A stretch of DNA of 64,000 bases from Dactylosporangium sp. AC04546. GTDB taxonomy: Bacteria > Actinomycetota > Actinomycetes > Mycobacteriales > Micromonosporaceae. The notes under the pieces are model-generated. The model was not told the origin of the DNA. It did no database searches and saw nothing but the letters and a program-made list of their open reading frames with translations. Both the position numbers and the translations under genes were made by a program. Position 1 is the stretch's first letter; each line of letters begins with the position of its first letter. The DNA is taken from NCBI RefSeq assembly GCF_022095675.1, contig NZ_JAHYSG010000015.1, positions 62,001 to 126,000 of the forward strand. The letters are read 5' to 3'. Of the stretch, positions 16,494-25,155 are shown in pieces.

Positions 16494-17717
16494 ATGACGA
16501 CCTTCCGCCATCCGGGAACGGTGCTGACCGACCACACGTTCGCGGTGCCGCTCGACCATGCCAGGCCGGACGGGGAACGGATCGAGGTGTTCGCCCGCGA
16601 GGTCGTGGCGGCCGAACGCGCCGGGGACGACCTGCCCTGGCTGCTGTTCCTGCAGGGCGGGCCCGGCCACGGGTCGCCGCGGCCGATCGGGCGCGACAGC
16701 TGGCTCGACCGGGCGCTCACGGACTTCCGCGTGCTGCTGCTCGACCAGCGCGGCACCGGGCGGTCGACCCGGATCACCAGGCAGCGGCTGCGGGCGCGCG
16801 GCAATCCCCAGGCGCAGGCCGAATACCTCGCCCACTTCCGCGCCGACGCCATCGTCCGCGACGCGGAGCTGATCCGGCAGCGAACCGCCGGCCGGCCGTG
16901 GAGCGTGCTCGGGCAGAGCTTCGGCGGTTTCTGCGCGGTGACGTACCTGTCGTTCGCCCCCGGGGGGCTGCGCGACGTCATGATCACCGGCGGGCTGCCG
17001 GGCCTGCGGGCCACCGCCGACGACGTGTACCGCGCCACCTACCCGCGCGTCGAGGCCAGGAACGACGCCCACTACGCGCGGTACCCGGGCGACGCCGAGC
17101 TCGTCCGGGCCGTCGTCGGGGCGCTCGGGGAGACGGACGTCAGCGTCACGGCGTTCCGCTCGCTCGGCCTCGCGCTCGGGTCCAGCACCGGCTCGCACGA
17201 GCTGCACTACCTGGTCGAGGACGCGTTCGACGCGCCCGGCGTGCTGTCCGACGCGTTCCTCGCCGAGGTGCGCCACCGGCTCGACCTCACCGCCGCGCCG
17301 CTGTACGCCCTGCTGCACGAGGCGTGCTACGCGCAGGGCGGCCCGACCGCCTGGGCCGCGCAGCGGATCCGGGCCGAGTTCCCCCGCTTCGCGAGCGACC
17401 CCGCGCTGTTCACCGGCGAGATGATCTACCCGGAGACGATCGAGCCGGCCTTCGCCGAGGTCGCCGAGCTGCTCGCGGCCAAGGACGACTGGCCGGCGCT
17501 CTACGACCCGGCCCGGCTGAGGGACAACACCGTCCCCGTCGCCGCCGCCGTCTACTACGACGACATGTACGTCGACCGGGAACTGTCCGAGGGCACCGCG
17601 AAGGCGATCAGCGGCGCGCGAACCTGGGTCACCAACGAGTACGAGCACGACGGCCTGCGGGTCAGCCGCGGCGCGGTGCTCGACCGGCTCATCCGCATGA
17701 TCCGCGACGAGGTGTAG
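16494..17717 (+). CDS. Proline iminopeptidase-like alpha/beta hydrolase (S33)
   Basis: 407-residue serine hydrolase. LFLQGGPGHGSPRP forms the oxyanion region, LLDQRGTGRST is typical of the prolyl aminopeptidase family, and the nucleophile Ser lies in GQSFGGF (~residues 139-145). The His is probably in NEYEHDGLRVS near the C-terminus. These enzymes release N-terminal proline from peptides; cytoplasmic, with no signal peptide. Leaderless start at 16494. The PLP-enzyme gene follows on the same strand after 60 bases. Confidence 0.88.
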   Translation: MTTFRHPGTVLTDHTFAVPLDHARPDGERIEVFAREVVAAERAGDDLPWLLFLQGGPGHGSPRPIGRDSWLDRALTDFRVLLLDQRGTGRSTRITRQRLRARGNPQAQAEYLAHFRADAIVRDAELIRQRTAGRPWSVLGQSFGGFCAVTYLSFAPGGLRDVMITGGLPGLRATADDVYRATYPRVEARNDAHYARYPGDAELVRAVVGALGETDVSVTAFRSLGLALGSSTGSHELHYLVEDAFDAPGVLSDAFLAEVRHRLDLTAAPLYALLHEACYAQGGPTAWAAQRIRAEFPRFASDPALFTGEMIYPETIEPAFAEVAELLAAKDDWPALYDPARLRDNTVPVAAAVYYDDMYVDRELSEGTAKAISGARTWVTNEYEHDGLRVSRGAVLDRLIRMIRDEV

Positions 17718-17777
17718 CAGGCCACCCGTCCGCGGTTGGCCCTCAGACCGCCCGCGACGAGGGCAGATACTGGCCGC

Positions 17778-18929
17778 ATGGAGCACCCCAGCATGACCGA
17801 CCTGCTGCACCCGGCCGTCGACAACGGCCCGGGCGGCACGCCGCTGACCCTGCCGATCTACCAGACGAGCACGTACGAGCTGCCCCGCTCCCCCGCCGCC
17901 GCGCAGATCGCCGCCGCGGTCGCGCCGACCGCGTTCTACACCCGCTACGGCTCGCCGAACGCGCGGGAGGCCGAGACGATCCTCGCGAGGCTCGACGGGG
18001 CCGAGGCGGCGCTGCTCGTCGGCAGCGGGATGGCGGCGGTGAGCGCGGCGCTGCTGTCCAACGTCCGCGCCGGCACCCGGGTCGTGGCGCAGACCAGCCA
18101 CTACACGGCGGCGCTCACGCTCCTGCGCACCGTGCTGCCCTCGCTGGGGGTGGACGTCCAGCTGGTACCCCAGGACGCCGTGCCCGCCGCGGTGGGCCCC
18201 GGGACGGACGTCGTGTACGTGGAGACGCCGAGCAACCCGACGATGGCGCTCACCGACCTCGCCGCGGTCCGCGCCGCCGCCCCGGACGCGCTGCTGATCG
18301 CCGACAACACGTTCGCCACGCCGTACAACACCCGCCCCCTCGACCTCGGCGTCGACCTGGTCGTGCAGTCGGCGACGAAGTACCTCAACGGCCACAGCGA
18401 CGTGACCGCCGGCGTCCTCACCGGCTCGGCGCAGCTCATCGCCCGCGCGTGGGAGACGGCCCGGGTGCTGGGGCCGGTCTGCCACCCGTTCGAGGCGTGG
18501 CTGCTGGCCCGCGGGCTCAGGACGTTCCCGCTGCGGATGGCCCGGCACAACGCCAACGGCCTCGCGGTCGCGACGTTCCTGCGCGACCACCCGGCCGTGC
18601 GGGCCGTGCACTACCCCGGCCTGGCGGAGCACCCGCAGCACGACCTGGCCCGGCGCCAGATGGCGGGCTTCGGCGGGATGCTCAGCTTCACCGTCGGTAC
18701 CGCCGAGGCCGCCCAGCGCGTCATCGCCGGCACGAAGCTGGCGCACAACGCCGTCAGTCTCGGCGGCACCGAGACGCTCATCACCCACGCGGCGTCCCTG
18801 GTCTTCACCCACCAGACCGAGCAGGAGCGCCAGGAGTCCGGCATCGACCCCGGGATGCTGCGCATGTCGATCGGCCTGGAGGAGCCGGAGGACATCATCG
18901 CGGACCTCCGGCAGGCGCTAACGCCGTAG
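17778..18929 (+). CDS. Cys/Met-metabolism PLP-dependent enzyme
   Basis: 383-residue enzyme of the trans-sulfuration family (cystathionine gamma-synthase/lyase, methionine gamma-lyase). PLP-binding elements visible are YTRYGSPN, GSGMAAVSAALL, ETPSNPTM, IADNTFATPYN and the Schiff-base Lys in QSATKYLNGHSD (~residue 201). Later come GGMLSFTVG and SLGGTETLI. Which reaction it performs cannot be decided from sequence alone. The start ATG at 17778 lies 6 bases after GATACT. Converges with the next gene, overlapping it by 12 bases. Confidence 0.88.
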   Translation: MEHPSMTDLLHPAVDNGPGGTPLTLPIYQTSTYELPRSPAAAQIAAAVAPTAFYTRYGSPNAREAETILARLDGAEAALLVGSGMAAVSAALLSNVRAGTRVVAQTSHYTAALTLLRTVLPSLGVDVQLVPQDAVPAAVGPGTDVVYVETPSNPTMALTDLAAVRAAAPDALLIADNTFATPYNTRPLDLGVDLVVQSATKYLNGHSDVTAGVLTGSAQLIARAWETARVLGPVCHPFEAWLLARGLRTFPLRMARHNANGLAVATFLRDHPAVRAVHYPGLAEHPQHDLARRQMAGFGGMLSFTVGTAEAAQRVIAGTKLAHNAVSLGGTETLITHAASLVFTHQTEQERQESGIDPGMLRMSIGLEEPEDIIADLRQALTP

Positions 18930-19790
18930 CGCGAGGATCTCGCCCAGGAACTCGCGGGTGTACGTCGCCACGGTGTCGAAGTCGCTCTCCAGCAGGAAGT
19001 GGCCGCCGTCGCGCAGGTGCACCTCGGCGTCGGGGACGTCCTCGCGGAACGCGAGCGCGCCCGCCGGGTCGAAGATCCGGTCGTTGCGGCCCCACACGGC
19101 CAGCACCGGCGGGCGCTCCCGGCGCAGGTACTCGTGCAGCCGCGGGTACACGCGCAGGTTCGACGGGTAGTCGCGGAACAGGGCGAGCTGGATGGCGTCG
19201 TTGCCGGGGCGGCGCAGCAGGTCGTGGTCGTGCAGCCAGGTCTCCGGCGCGATGACGCTCGGGTCGGGTGTGCCCTCGAGGTACTGCCACTTGACCGCGT
19301 CGAGCTCCAGCGCCGAACGCACGGGCGCCTCGGTCGCCGGGGACGGGTCGGCGGCGTAGGCCCAGATCGGGGCCCAGAACTCGGGGTTGAAGCCGGCCTC
19401 GTAGCCGTTGCCGTTCTGGGTGACGATCGCCGTCACCGGCCGCTCCGGGCGCAGCGCCAGCCGCCAGCCGACGGGCGCGCCGTAGTCCTGGACATAGATG
19501 GCGTACCGCCGCAGGCCGAGCTGGTCGAGCAGGCCCGCGGTGAGCTCGGTGAGCGCGTCGAACGTGTAGCCGAAGCCGTCCGGCGCGTCGGAGAGGCCGA
19601 AGCCGAGCATGTCCGGGGCGATGACGTGGTACCGGTCGCTCAGCGCCGGGATGAGCCGCCGGAACATGTACGAGCTGGCCGGGAAGCCGTGCAGCAGCAC
19701 GACCGCGGGGGCGTCGGGCGGCCCGGCCTCGCGGTAGAACAGCTGGTGGCCGCCGACGACGGCGTAGCGGTGGTGGGTTGGACGGTCCAT
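18918..19790 (-). CDS. Haloalkane dehalogenase/epoxide hydrolase-like alpha/beta hydrolase
   Basis: 290-residue hydrolase. It has VVLLHGFPASSYMFRRLIP (HG-x-P oxyanion motif), MLGFGLSDAP, and a nucleophile elbow YVQDYGAPVGW where the nucleophile is Asp, the mark of haloalkane dehalogenases and epoxide hydrolases rather than esterases. VWGRNDRIFDP and DGGHFLLES supply the acid and the catalytic His. The natural substrate is unknown. The ATG at 19790 is chosen because the longer frame adds a non-conserved leader. Confidence 0.85.
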   Translation of the reverse strand: MDRPTHHRYAVVGGHQLFYREAGPPDAPAVVLLHGFPASSYMFRRLIPALSDRYHVIAPDMLGFGLSDAPDGFGYTFDALTELTAGLLDQLGLRRYAIYVQDYGAPVGWRLALRPERPVTAIVTQNGNGYEAGFNPEFWAPIWAYAADPSPATEAPVRSALELDAVKWQYLEGTPDPSVIAPETWLHDHDLLRRPGNDAIQLALFRDYPSNLRVYPRLHEYLRRERPPVLAVWGRNDRIFDPAGALAFREDVPDAEVHLRDGGHFLLESDFDTVATYTREFLGEILALRR

Positions 19791-19960
19791 GCCAGCAGCC
19801 TGCGCCACGGCGGGCGGGTGGGCCCGCGGCACGCGAGCCGGTCACCCGGCTGATCGCCTCCTGATGAGCGGTGGCACGTTTCCGGGATTCGTCCGGCGCC
19901 GCACGTCCGTACCGTTCTTCTCAACGGCAACGACCACCACAGAGCTTCAGGGAGATACGG

Positions 19961-20347
19961 ATGAGCGACGTCGACTACGGCCACTTCGAGACGGGCGCCG
20001 AGAGCGGCGAGCTGGAGCAGCTGCACACCGCCGAGGGCAGCGAGGCTGACTACCAGAGCGACTTCAACGTCTACGAGCAGGACACCGAGTCGGCCGAGTC
20101 GACCGACTTCCAGCAGGGCAGCTCCGTCGAGTTCGACAGCCCGGACGGCACGCACTACGAGGAGCAGAACTTCACGAACTACAGCAACGACTCGTACGAC
20201 TCGAACCACATCTTCGCGGCCGAGGGCTCCGAGGAGTCGCACCAGTCGCAGTTCGCGGAGCTGGACGCGCTGCGTCAGTCCTTCGCCTCCGAGTTCACCC
20301 AGGGCACCGAGTACCACGGCGAGGGTGGCCAGCTGACCGCCAACTGA
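19961..20347 (+). CDS. Acidic, Ser/Gln-rich protein of unknown function
   Basis: 128-residue protein I do not recognise. It is strongly acidic, rich in Glu, Asp, Ser, Gln and aromatic Tyr/Phe, with no Cys, no membrane helix and no signal peptide. An approximate internal duplication is visible: HTAEGSEADYQSDF near residue 25 and FAAEGSEESHQSQF near residue 90. AGGGAG lies 6 bases before the ATG and a perfect terminator follows the stop, so it is an independent, probably well-expressed unit. Composition suggests a disordered, soluble protein. Confidence 0.8.
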   Translation: MSDVDYGHFETGAESGELEQLHTAEGSEADYQSDFNVYEQDTESAESTDFQQGSSVEFDSPDGTHYEEQNFTNYSNDSYDSNHIFAAEGSEESHQSQFAELDALRQSFASEFTQGTEYHGEGGQLTAN

Positions 20348-20370
20348 CCCGTCTTCCACACGCACGGCAC

Positions 20371-20403
20371 CGGCCGGTCGCCCCTCGCACGGGCGACCGG
20401 CCG
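20371..20403 (+). terminator. Strong hairpin terminator
   Basis: CGGCCGGTCGCCC pairs perfectly over 13 bp with GGGCGACCGGCCG around a 7-nt loop, 23 bases after the acidic-protein stop and followed by a pyrimidine-rich CTGTCTGTGTGTCTC run. It can also stop the convergent acetyltransferase transcript. Confidence 0.85.
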
Positions 20404-20440
20404 CTGTCTGTGTGTCTCTCTGTGTCTCAGGACGTCCCGG

Positions 20441-21337
20441 TCACGACCAGGTCATCACGATCTCGCGCTCGAAGTTCACGTAGCCGGCCCGCGCGAACGC
20501 GGCCGCCATCGGGGTGTTGCCGACGTCGGTCGTCGCCCGGATCCGGGGCACGTCCTGGGCCGCGAGCACCCTGGTGCCCTCCCCGAGGACGTCGTGGATG
20601 TAGCCGTGGCCGCGGTGGGCGGGCAGCACCCCTAGGTACGCGATGATCGGGTTGTAGTCGTTGCGGGCCGGGAACACGAACCCGACGGGCTCGCCGTCCG
20701 GCAGCGTCGCGACCCGCCACCAGTCCCGCGGGCCCGGCCAGCGCACCAGTTCGCCGTGGAAGTGCTCGGCCGCGACCTCCCGAGGCGTCGCCGAGGCCAG
20801 GTCGGCCCGGGAGTGCGCGTCGAGCGTGCCGTCCAGGGTCGCGGTCATGAGGTCGAGCGCCTCGGCGTCGTCGCGGAAGCCGCGGTACCGCAGCCGCCCG
20901 GAGTCCTCCGGCAGCGGCGTCCCGGCCCGCCATTCGAGCCGCAGCCGCTCCACCAGCAGGCTCGCCCCGGCCCGCTCGGCCACGGCCATGCGGCCCCGGA
21001 CCGGGCCGGGCTCGGTGTCGCGCCAGTCGGAGCGCAGGAACCTGGTGTAGGGCGGCCGGCCGGGCATCGCTGCGAGCGCGGCGGCCAGCACTGCGTCGGC
21101 GGCGTCCTGGTGCCCGTCGGCGTAGTCGAGGATGTCGAGCAGGTAGGGCTCGCCGGTGCGCGACCACCAGGCGAGCCGGGCGGCGAGCCGGTCACCGTCG
21201 AGCGCCACCCACATCCAGTCGGGGCGGCGGCGTCCCGCGGCGAGGTCGTCGTCGAGCTCGTCGTTCAGCTGATAGGGCAGCGACCGGAACAGGTCGAGCT
21301 CGTCCCGCCCGCGGATGGGGCGGATGTCGTACTGCAT
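20441..21337 (-). CDS. GNAT-family N-acetyltransferase
   Basis: 298-residue protein. The C-terminal half holds a GNAT fold: PVGFVFPARNDYNPIIAYLGVLPAHRGHGYIHDVL contains the acetyl-CoA pyrophosphate-binding R-G-H-G-Y loop, and IRATTDVGNTPMAAAFARAGY the Asn-x-x-Met/Ala helix. The N-terminal ~150 residues resemble a degenerate second GNAT domain. The start ATG at 21337 has GGAG about 8 bases upstream. Acceptor substrate unknown. Confidence 0.85.
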   Translation of the reverse strand: MQYDIRPIRGRDELDLFRSLPYQLNDELDDDLAAGRRRPDWMWVALDGDRLAARLAWWSRTGEPYLLDILDYADGHQDAADAVLAAALAAMPGRPPYTRFLRSDWRDTEPGPVRGRMAVAERAGASLLVERLRLEWRAGTPLPEDSGRLRYRGFRDDAEALDLMTATLDGTLDAHSRADLASATPREVAAEHFHGELVRWPGPRDWWRVATLPDGEPVGFVFPARNDYNPIIAYLGVLPAHRGHGYIHDVLGEGTRVLAAQDVPRIRATTDVGNTPMAAAFARAGYVNFEREIVMTWS

Positions 21338-21414
21338 GTGCTGTCTCCAAGGAGGACGAAGCGGTACATGGCGGGCTCCTCCTCCCTGGCGGTCGTTCGC
21401 CACCGACGAGAGTT

Positions 21415-22314
21415 CTACCGGGTGCGGGCCTGCGGATGCAAACGGGTTACGGTCGCGAGCATCTCGTCGACCGAGCCGGCCGGGTCGGTGACCGGGAACT
21501 GCACCGCCCGCACCACGGCGCCCGGGTCGGCCAGCAGCGTGAGCCGCTTGAAGCGGTCGACGCCGGCGGCCCGGAACGTCGGCAGCCGCAGCCCGGCGGC
21601 GAGCCGCCCGTCCTGGTCGGAGCGCAGCGGGAACGGCAGCCGCGCGTGGGCGGCGAACGCGTCGAGCTGGTCGGGCCGCTGGGTGCTGACCCCCTCGATC
21701 CGCACGCCGGCGGCGGCGAACTCGCCGGCCCGGCGCGCGTACGTGAGCGACTCCAGCGTGCAGCCGGCGGCGCCCGGGATGTCGCCCCAGCCCGGCGGGT
21801 GGCCCTGGGTGCCGGGGGCGAAGGCGCCGGGGAAGAAGTACAGCACCGTCCACCCCGGCAGGTCGATCCCGGGGATCCGCCGTCCGGGCAGCGCGTGGAC
21901 CCGGCGCACCTCGGCCTCGCCCGCCGCCCCGGTGAGGGTGCCGTCCCCGGCGACGTGCCGGCTGCCCCAGTCCTGCAGCGCCACGAGCACCGGCAGGAGA
22001 CCCTCCCCCTTCGCCGTGAGCAGGTAGTCGTAGCGCGGCGGGTGCGCCGAGTACGCCCGCCGTTCGAGCACGCCGTGCTCGACGAGGCTGGTGAGCCGCT
22101 CGGTGAGCGCCCGGCGGCTCACGCGGAGCTCGCGCTGCAGGCCGTCGAAGCGGGTGGTGCCGCCGGCGACGTCGCGCACGATGAGGAACGTCCACCAGTC
22201 GCCCATCACGCCGAACGCCTGCGCGATCCCGCAGTCGGCGTCGGCCAGGTCCTCGCGCCGCACCGCCGCACCTCCCGTCGCTTCCCCTCGGGCACCCAGT
22301 CTAGTAGGTTCCAT
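21415..22314 (-). CDS. HxlR regulator fused to a peroxiredoxin-like domain
   Basis: 299-residue two-domain protein. Residues ~15-115 form an HxlR/DUF24 winged helix (ADCGIAQAFGVMGDWWTFLIVRD, RFDGLQRELRVSRRALTERL, PRYDYLLTAKG). Residues ~135-295 form a thioredoxin-fold AhpC/BCP-like domain with TVLYFFPGAFAPGT and AAGCTLESLTYARR, where the Cys occupies the peroxidatic position. HxlR proteins often sense redox or electrophile stress through Cys, so the fused domain may be the sensor. ATG at 22314 or GTG at 22326 may start it. A near-palindromic operator overlaps the start. Divergent MFS gene is the likely target. Confidence 0.85.
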   Translation of the reverse strand: MEPTRLGARGEATGGAAVRREDLADADCGIAQAFGVMGDWWTFLIVRDVAGGTTRFDGLQRELRVSRRALTERLTSLVEHGVLERRAYSAHPPRYDYLLTAKGEGLLPVLVALQDWGSRHVAGDGTLTGAAGEAEVRRVHALPGRRIPGIDLPGWTVLYFFPGAFAPGTQGHPPGWGDIPGAAGCTLESLTYARRAGEFAAAGVRIEGVSTQRPDQLDAFAAHARLPFPLRSDQDGRLAAGLRLPTFRAAGVDRFKRLTLLADPGAVVRAVQFPVTDPAGSVDEMLATVTRLHPQARTR

Positions 22315-22328
22315 TTTGGAACTCACTA
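22302..22328. promoter_or_regulatory. Candidate HxlR operator
   Basis: TAGTAGGTTCC and GGAACTCACTA form an imperfect inverted repeat (9 of 11 positions pair) around a 5-nt AT-rich spacer. It overlaps the start of the HxlR-peroxiredoxin gene and lies 19 bases before the MFS gene, the right place to control both. Confidence 0.5.
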
Positions 22329-22346
22329 TTCCGACGGGGGTGGCGC

Positions 22347-23594
22347 GTGCCGGTCTTCTGGCGCTGGTGGACGGCCGGCACGGCCAGCCAGGCGGGTTCG
22401 GCGGTCGGTGCGGTGGCGCTGCCGCTCACCGCGCTGACAGTCCTTTCCGCGAGCCCGTTCGAGATGGGCCTGGTGGCCGCGGCCGGGTACCTGGCCTGGC
22501 TGGTGCTCGGGCTGCCCGCCGGGGTGCTCGTGCAGCGCCTGCCCATGCGCGGCACGCAGGTCGGCGCCGACCTGGCCCGCGCGGCGGCGGTCGCATCGGT
22601 CCCGCTCGCCTGGTGGCAGGGCGTGCTCACGGTGGCCCAGCTCGTCGCCGTCGCGCTGGTGGTGAGCGTCGCGAGCGTGATCTTCGACGTGGTGACCGCG
22701 ACGTACCTGCCCACGATCGTCGACCGCGACCGCCTCCAGGCCCGCAACAGCCTCAACTCGGCCACCCAGGCCGCGACCCAGCTCGGCGGCCCGTCGCTCG
22801 GCGGCGTCGCGGTCCAGGCGCTCGGCGCCGTGCCGACGCTGCTCGTGGACGCGGTGAGCTACCTGGTCTCGGCCGCGTTCCTGCGGACCCTCCCGGCCCG
22901 GCCCCGCACGACGCCCGCCGCGGCGGCGGGGCCCGGCGGGCTCGCCGCGATCCGGGAGGGGTGGCGGTTCGTGACGCGCCATCCGGTGATGGCACCCGGG
23001 ATGTGGGTCGCGACCGCGGTGAACTTCGTGTGCGGGGCGCAGCTCGCGCTGTACCCGCTGTACCTCGTGCGGGAGCTGCACGCGCCGGCCGCGGTGGTCG
23101 GCGTGCTGCTGGCCGCCGAGGGGGCCGGCACGCTCGCCGGGGCGGCGCTGACGCCCGCGGTCGCGCGGCGGTTCGGCACCGCGCGGGCGCTCGTCGCGGC
23201 CGCGGTCGTGGCGCTCGGCGGGGCGCTGCTCATCCCGGCCGGCGCCGGTCCGGGCGCCTACGCCGCGTTCGCCGTGGGCAACGTGGTCTTCGCCGGCGGG
23301 GTCGTGGTGCTCAGCGTGACGACGCGGACGTACCGGCAGCTCGCCAGCCCGCCGGAGCTGCTGTCCCGGGTGGTGGCCACGGTGCGGTTCGTGTCGTGGG
23401 GGGCGATCCCGGTGGGCGGGCTGCTCGGCGGTACCGTCGCCGGACTGCTCGGCGCCCGCTGGACGCTGGTCCTGTTCGCGGTCGCGGCCGCCGCCGCACC
23501 GGCCGTGCTGCTGCGCTCACCGATCCGCCGGCTGCGCGACCTGACCGACCTCGCCGTCGCCGACCCCGCTCCGTCACCGGTGGCCGTCCGGTAG
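22347..23594 (+). CDS. MFS exporter (EntS/MFS_3-like)
   Basis: 415-residue membrane protein with about twelve hydrophobic helices. The loop PTIVDRDRLQARNSLNSATQAATQLGGPSLGG is characteristic of the EntS-like drug/siderophore exporter branch of the major facilitator superfamily. GTG start at 22347. It is divergent from the HxlR-peroxiredoxin regulator with an inverted repeat between, so it is probably induced by a compound or oxidant that the regulator senses. The exported substrate is unknown. Confidence 0.88.
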   Translation: MPVFWRWWTAGTASQAGSAVGAVALPLTALTVLSASPFEMGLVAAAGYLAWLVLGLPAGVLVQRLPMRGTQVGADLARAAAVASVPLAWWQGVLTVAQLVAVALVVSVASVIFDVVTATYLPTIVDRDRLQARNSLNSATQAATQLGGPSLGGVAVQALGAVPTLLVDAVSYLVSAAFLRTLPARPRTTPAAAAGPGGLAAIREGWRFVTRHPVMAPGMWVATAVNFVCGAQLALYPLYLVRELHAPAAVVGVLLAAEGAGTLAGAALTPAVARRFGTARALVAAAVVALGGALLIPAGAGPGAYAAFAVGNVVFAGGVVVLSVTTRTYRQLASPPELLSRVVATVRFVSWGAIPVGGLLGGTVAGLLGARWTLVLFAVAAAAAPAVLLRSPIRRLRDLTDLAVADPAPSPVAVR

Positions 23595-23657
23595 CGCTGC
23601 CGCCGGGATCTCGGGCGCCCACCGCAACCATCGACGCCCGTCGCAGGTCCTACCGGT

Positions 23658-24446
23658 ATGCGCAGAACCCTGGCCGTCGTCGCGGCCCTGCTCGTCCTGG
23701 CCGGCTGCGGTTCGTCCCCGTCGCCCTCGAGCGCGCCGGCCGCCTCAACGGCCGCCACCTCGACGCCGGCCACCGAACCGGCGCCGAGCCCGACGCCCGG
23801 CCGGTGCTCCGACCCGCAGCTCGACGACCGGCAGGTCACGTTCGCCGACGCCCAGGGGGTGTACCTCACCGGCTACGTCCTCGGCACCGGGCGCACCGCC
23901 CTCGTCCTCGCCGCGCAGGCCAGCGCCAACGCCTGCTCGTGGCTGTCGTGGGCGAGGCAGCAGGCCGCGGCCGGCTACCGGGTCCTGGCCTTCGACTTCA
24001 ACGGCGAGGGCCGCTCCCGGCGCGGCCCCGGCTCGACGCTGCCCGGCGACGTGACCGCGGCGGCCGCGTTCGCCCGGGCGCAGGGCGCGACGGCCGTCGT
24101 GCTCATCGGCGCGTCCCGCGGCGGCACCGCCGTGCTGACCGCCGCGCCGGCGGTCAGCCCGACCGCGGTGGTGAGCCTGTCGGCGCCGTCGAGCTACAGC
24201 GGCATGGACGCCCTCGCGGCGGTGCCGAAGCTGACGGCCCCGGTGCTGTACCTCGCCGCGACGGGCGACAGCGGCTTCGCCGAGGACGCCAAGGCCCTGC
24301 ACGCCGCAACCCCGGGCGACCGGCGCACCCTCCAGCTCGTCCCCGGCGCCCTGCACGGCACGGCGTTCGTGACGATCAGCGCCGAGGGCGCCCCGGAGGC
24401 GATCACCGCCCTGACCGCGTTCCTCAAGGCCAACGCGCCGGCCTAG
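23658..24446 (+). CDS. Lipoprotein alpha/beta hydrolase
   Basis: 262-residue predicted lipoprotein: signal peptide with lipobox LVLAGC, a Ser/Pro/Ala-rich linker to ~residue 50, then an alpha/beta hydrolase core. The nucleophile Ser lies in LIGASRGGTAV, an acid in LAATGDSGF, and the His in VPGALHGTAF. It should be anchored on the outer face of the membrane. Substrate unknown. The last 4 bases overlap the convergent hotdog gene. Confidence 0.85.
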   Translation: MRRTLAVVAALLVLAGCGSSPSPSSAPAASTAATSTPATEPAPSPTPGRCSDPQLDDRQVTFADAQGVYLTGYVLGTGRTALVLAAQASANACSWLSWARQQAAAGYRVLAFDFNGEGRSRRGPGSTLPGDVTAAAAFARAQGATAVVLIGASRGGTAVLTAAPAVSPTAVVSLSAPSSYSGMDALAAVPKLTAPVLYLAATGDSGFAEDAKALHAATPGDRRTLQLVPGALHGTAFVTISAEGAPEAITALTAFLKANAPA

Positions 24447-24898
24447 GTACGGCGGACGCGCCAGTCGAAGGTGCCCTCGCAGACCGTGGTGCCCGACTCG
24501 TCGGTGATGACGGCCGTCGTCGTCAGGCGGGCGCGGTCGGTGCGGGACGCGAAGAGCTCCGCCAGGGCCGCGCGGGCCGCCGCGTCCAGCACGCACGTCG
24601 CGGTCAGGCGGCCGCGGGCCGGGGCCAGGAAGCGCAGCGTCGCCGACGCGCCCAGCGGGACCACGCCCGTGAAGTCCGACGGGCCGGTGCAGGCGGCGAT
24701 CACCGCGGCCAGGCCGGCCGCGTCGGCGAGGGCGGCCAGGCCGCTCGCGTGCAGGGAGCCGATGACGTTCGTCAGGGCGGCCGGCACGGTGGCGGCGACC
24801 TCGGCCGCGCCGTCCGCCGCGCGCAGCACCTCGACGCCGGCGGTGCGGTTGGCCGGGATCGGCTCCAGCAGGGAACGGGCCAGGGCGGTGGTGTCCAT
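24443..24898 (-). CDS. Hotdog-fold thioesterase-like protein (DUF4442-type)
   Basis: 151-residue protein with a hotdog-fold pattern: the central helix region IGSLHASGLAALADAAGLAAVIAAC followed by beta strands ATLRFLAPARGRLTATC and TTAVITDESGTTVCEGTFDWRV. The family includes acyl-CoA thioesterases of the PaaI/YiiD type. It is last in the leftward operon that also encodes the ferredoxin and 2-oxoacid oxidoreductase, so it may hydrolyse or bind the acyl-CoA made there (inference). Confidence 0.75.
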   Translation of the reverse strand: MDTTALARSLLEPIPANRTAGVEVLRAADGAAEVAATVPAALTNVIGSLHASGLAALADAAGLAAVIAACTGPSDFTGVVPLGASATLRFLAPARGRLTATCVLDAAARAALAELFASRTDRARLTTTAVITDESGTTVCEGTFDWRVRRT

Positions 24899-24927
24899 CG
24901 CGCGAGTCTGCGCGCGCCGGGTGACGC

Positions 24928-25155
24928 TCAGGTGGCCGGCGTGTAGCGGTACACCGCGAACACGAAGTCCGGGCAGACCAGCTGGCACGCCGTGCAGCCG
25001 GTGCAGCCGTCGTGCAGTTCGGGGTAGCGGTAGCCCTGCTCGTTGACGGTCGCCGACATCGTCAGCACGCTCGGCGGGCAGGCGGTGATGCACAGCTCGC
25101 ACCCCTTGCAGGCCTCGGCGTCGATCTGCAGCGTGCCGCGGGTGGTCCGGCTCAC
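24928..25155 (-). CDS. Two-cluster [4Fe-4S] ferredoxin (oxidoreductase delta subunit)
   Basis: 75-residue electron-transfer protein with two complete cluster motifs, CKGCELCITACP and CTGCTACQLVCP. It matches the delta subunit or dedicated ferredoxin of 2-oxoacid:ferredoxin oxidoreductases, accepting electrons from the TPP enzyme. The GTG at 25155 is preceded by GAGGAG and overlaps the GntR stop by 4 bases (GTGA), so it is translationally coupled to the regulator gene. Confidence 0.92.
   Translation of the reverse strand: MSRTTRGTLQIDAEACKGCELCITACPPSVLTMSATVNEQGYRYPELHDGCTGCTACQLVCPDFVFAVYRYTPAT

Noticed and set aside
16419..18812. Long minus-strand extension of the NlpC/P60 reading frame
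   Set aside because: Only the last 205 residues have a signal peptide, LysM and NlpC/P60 motifs; upstream is antisense to the peptidase and PLP enzyme genes.
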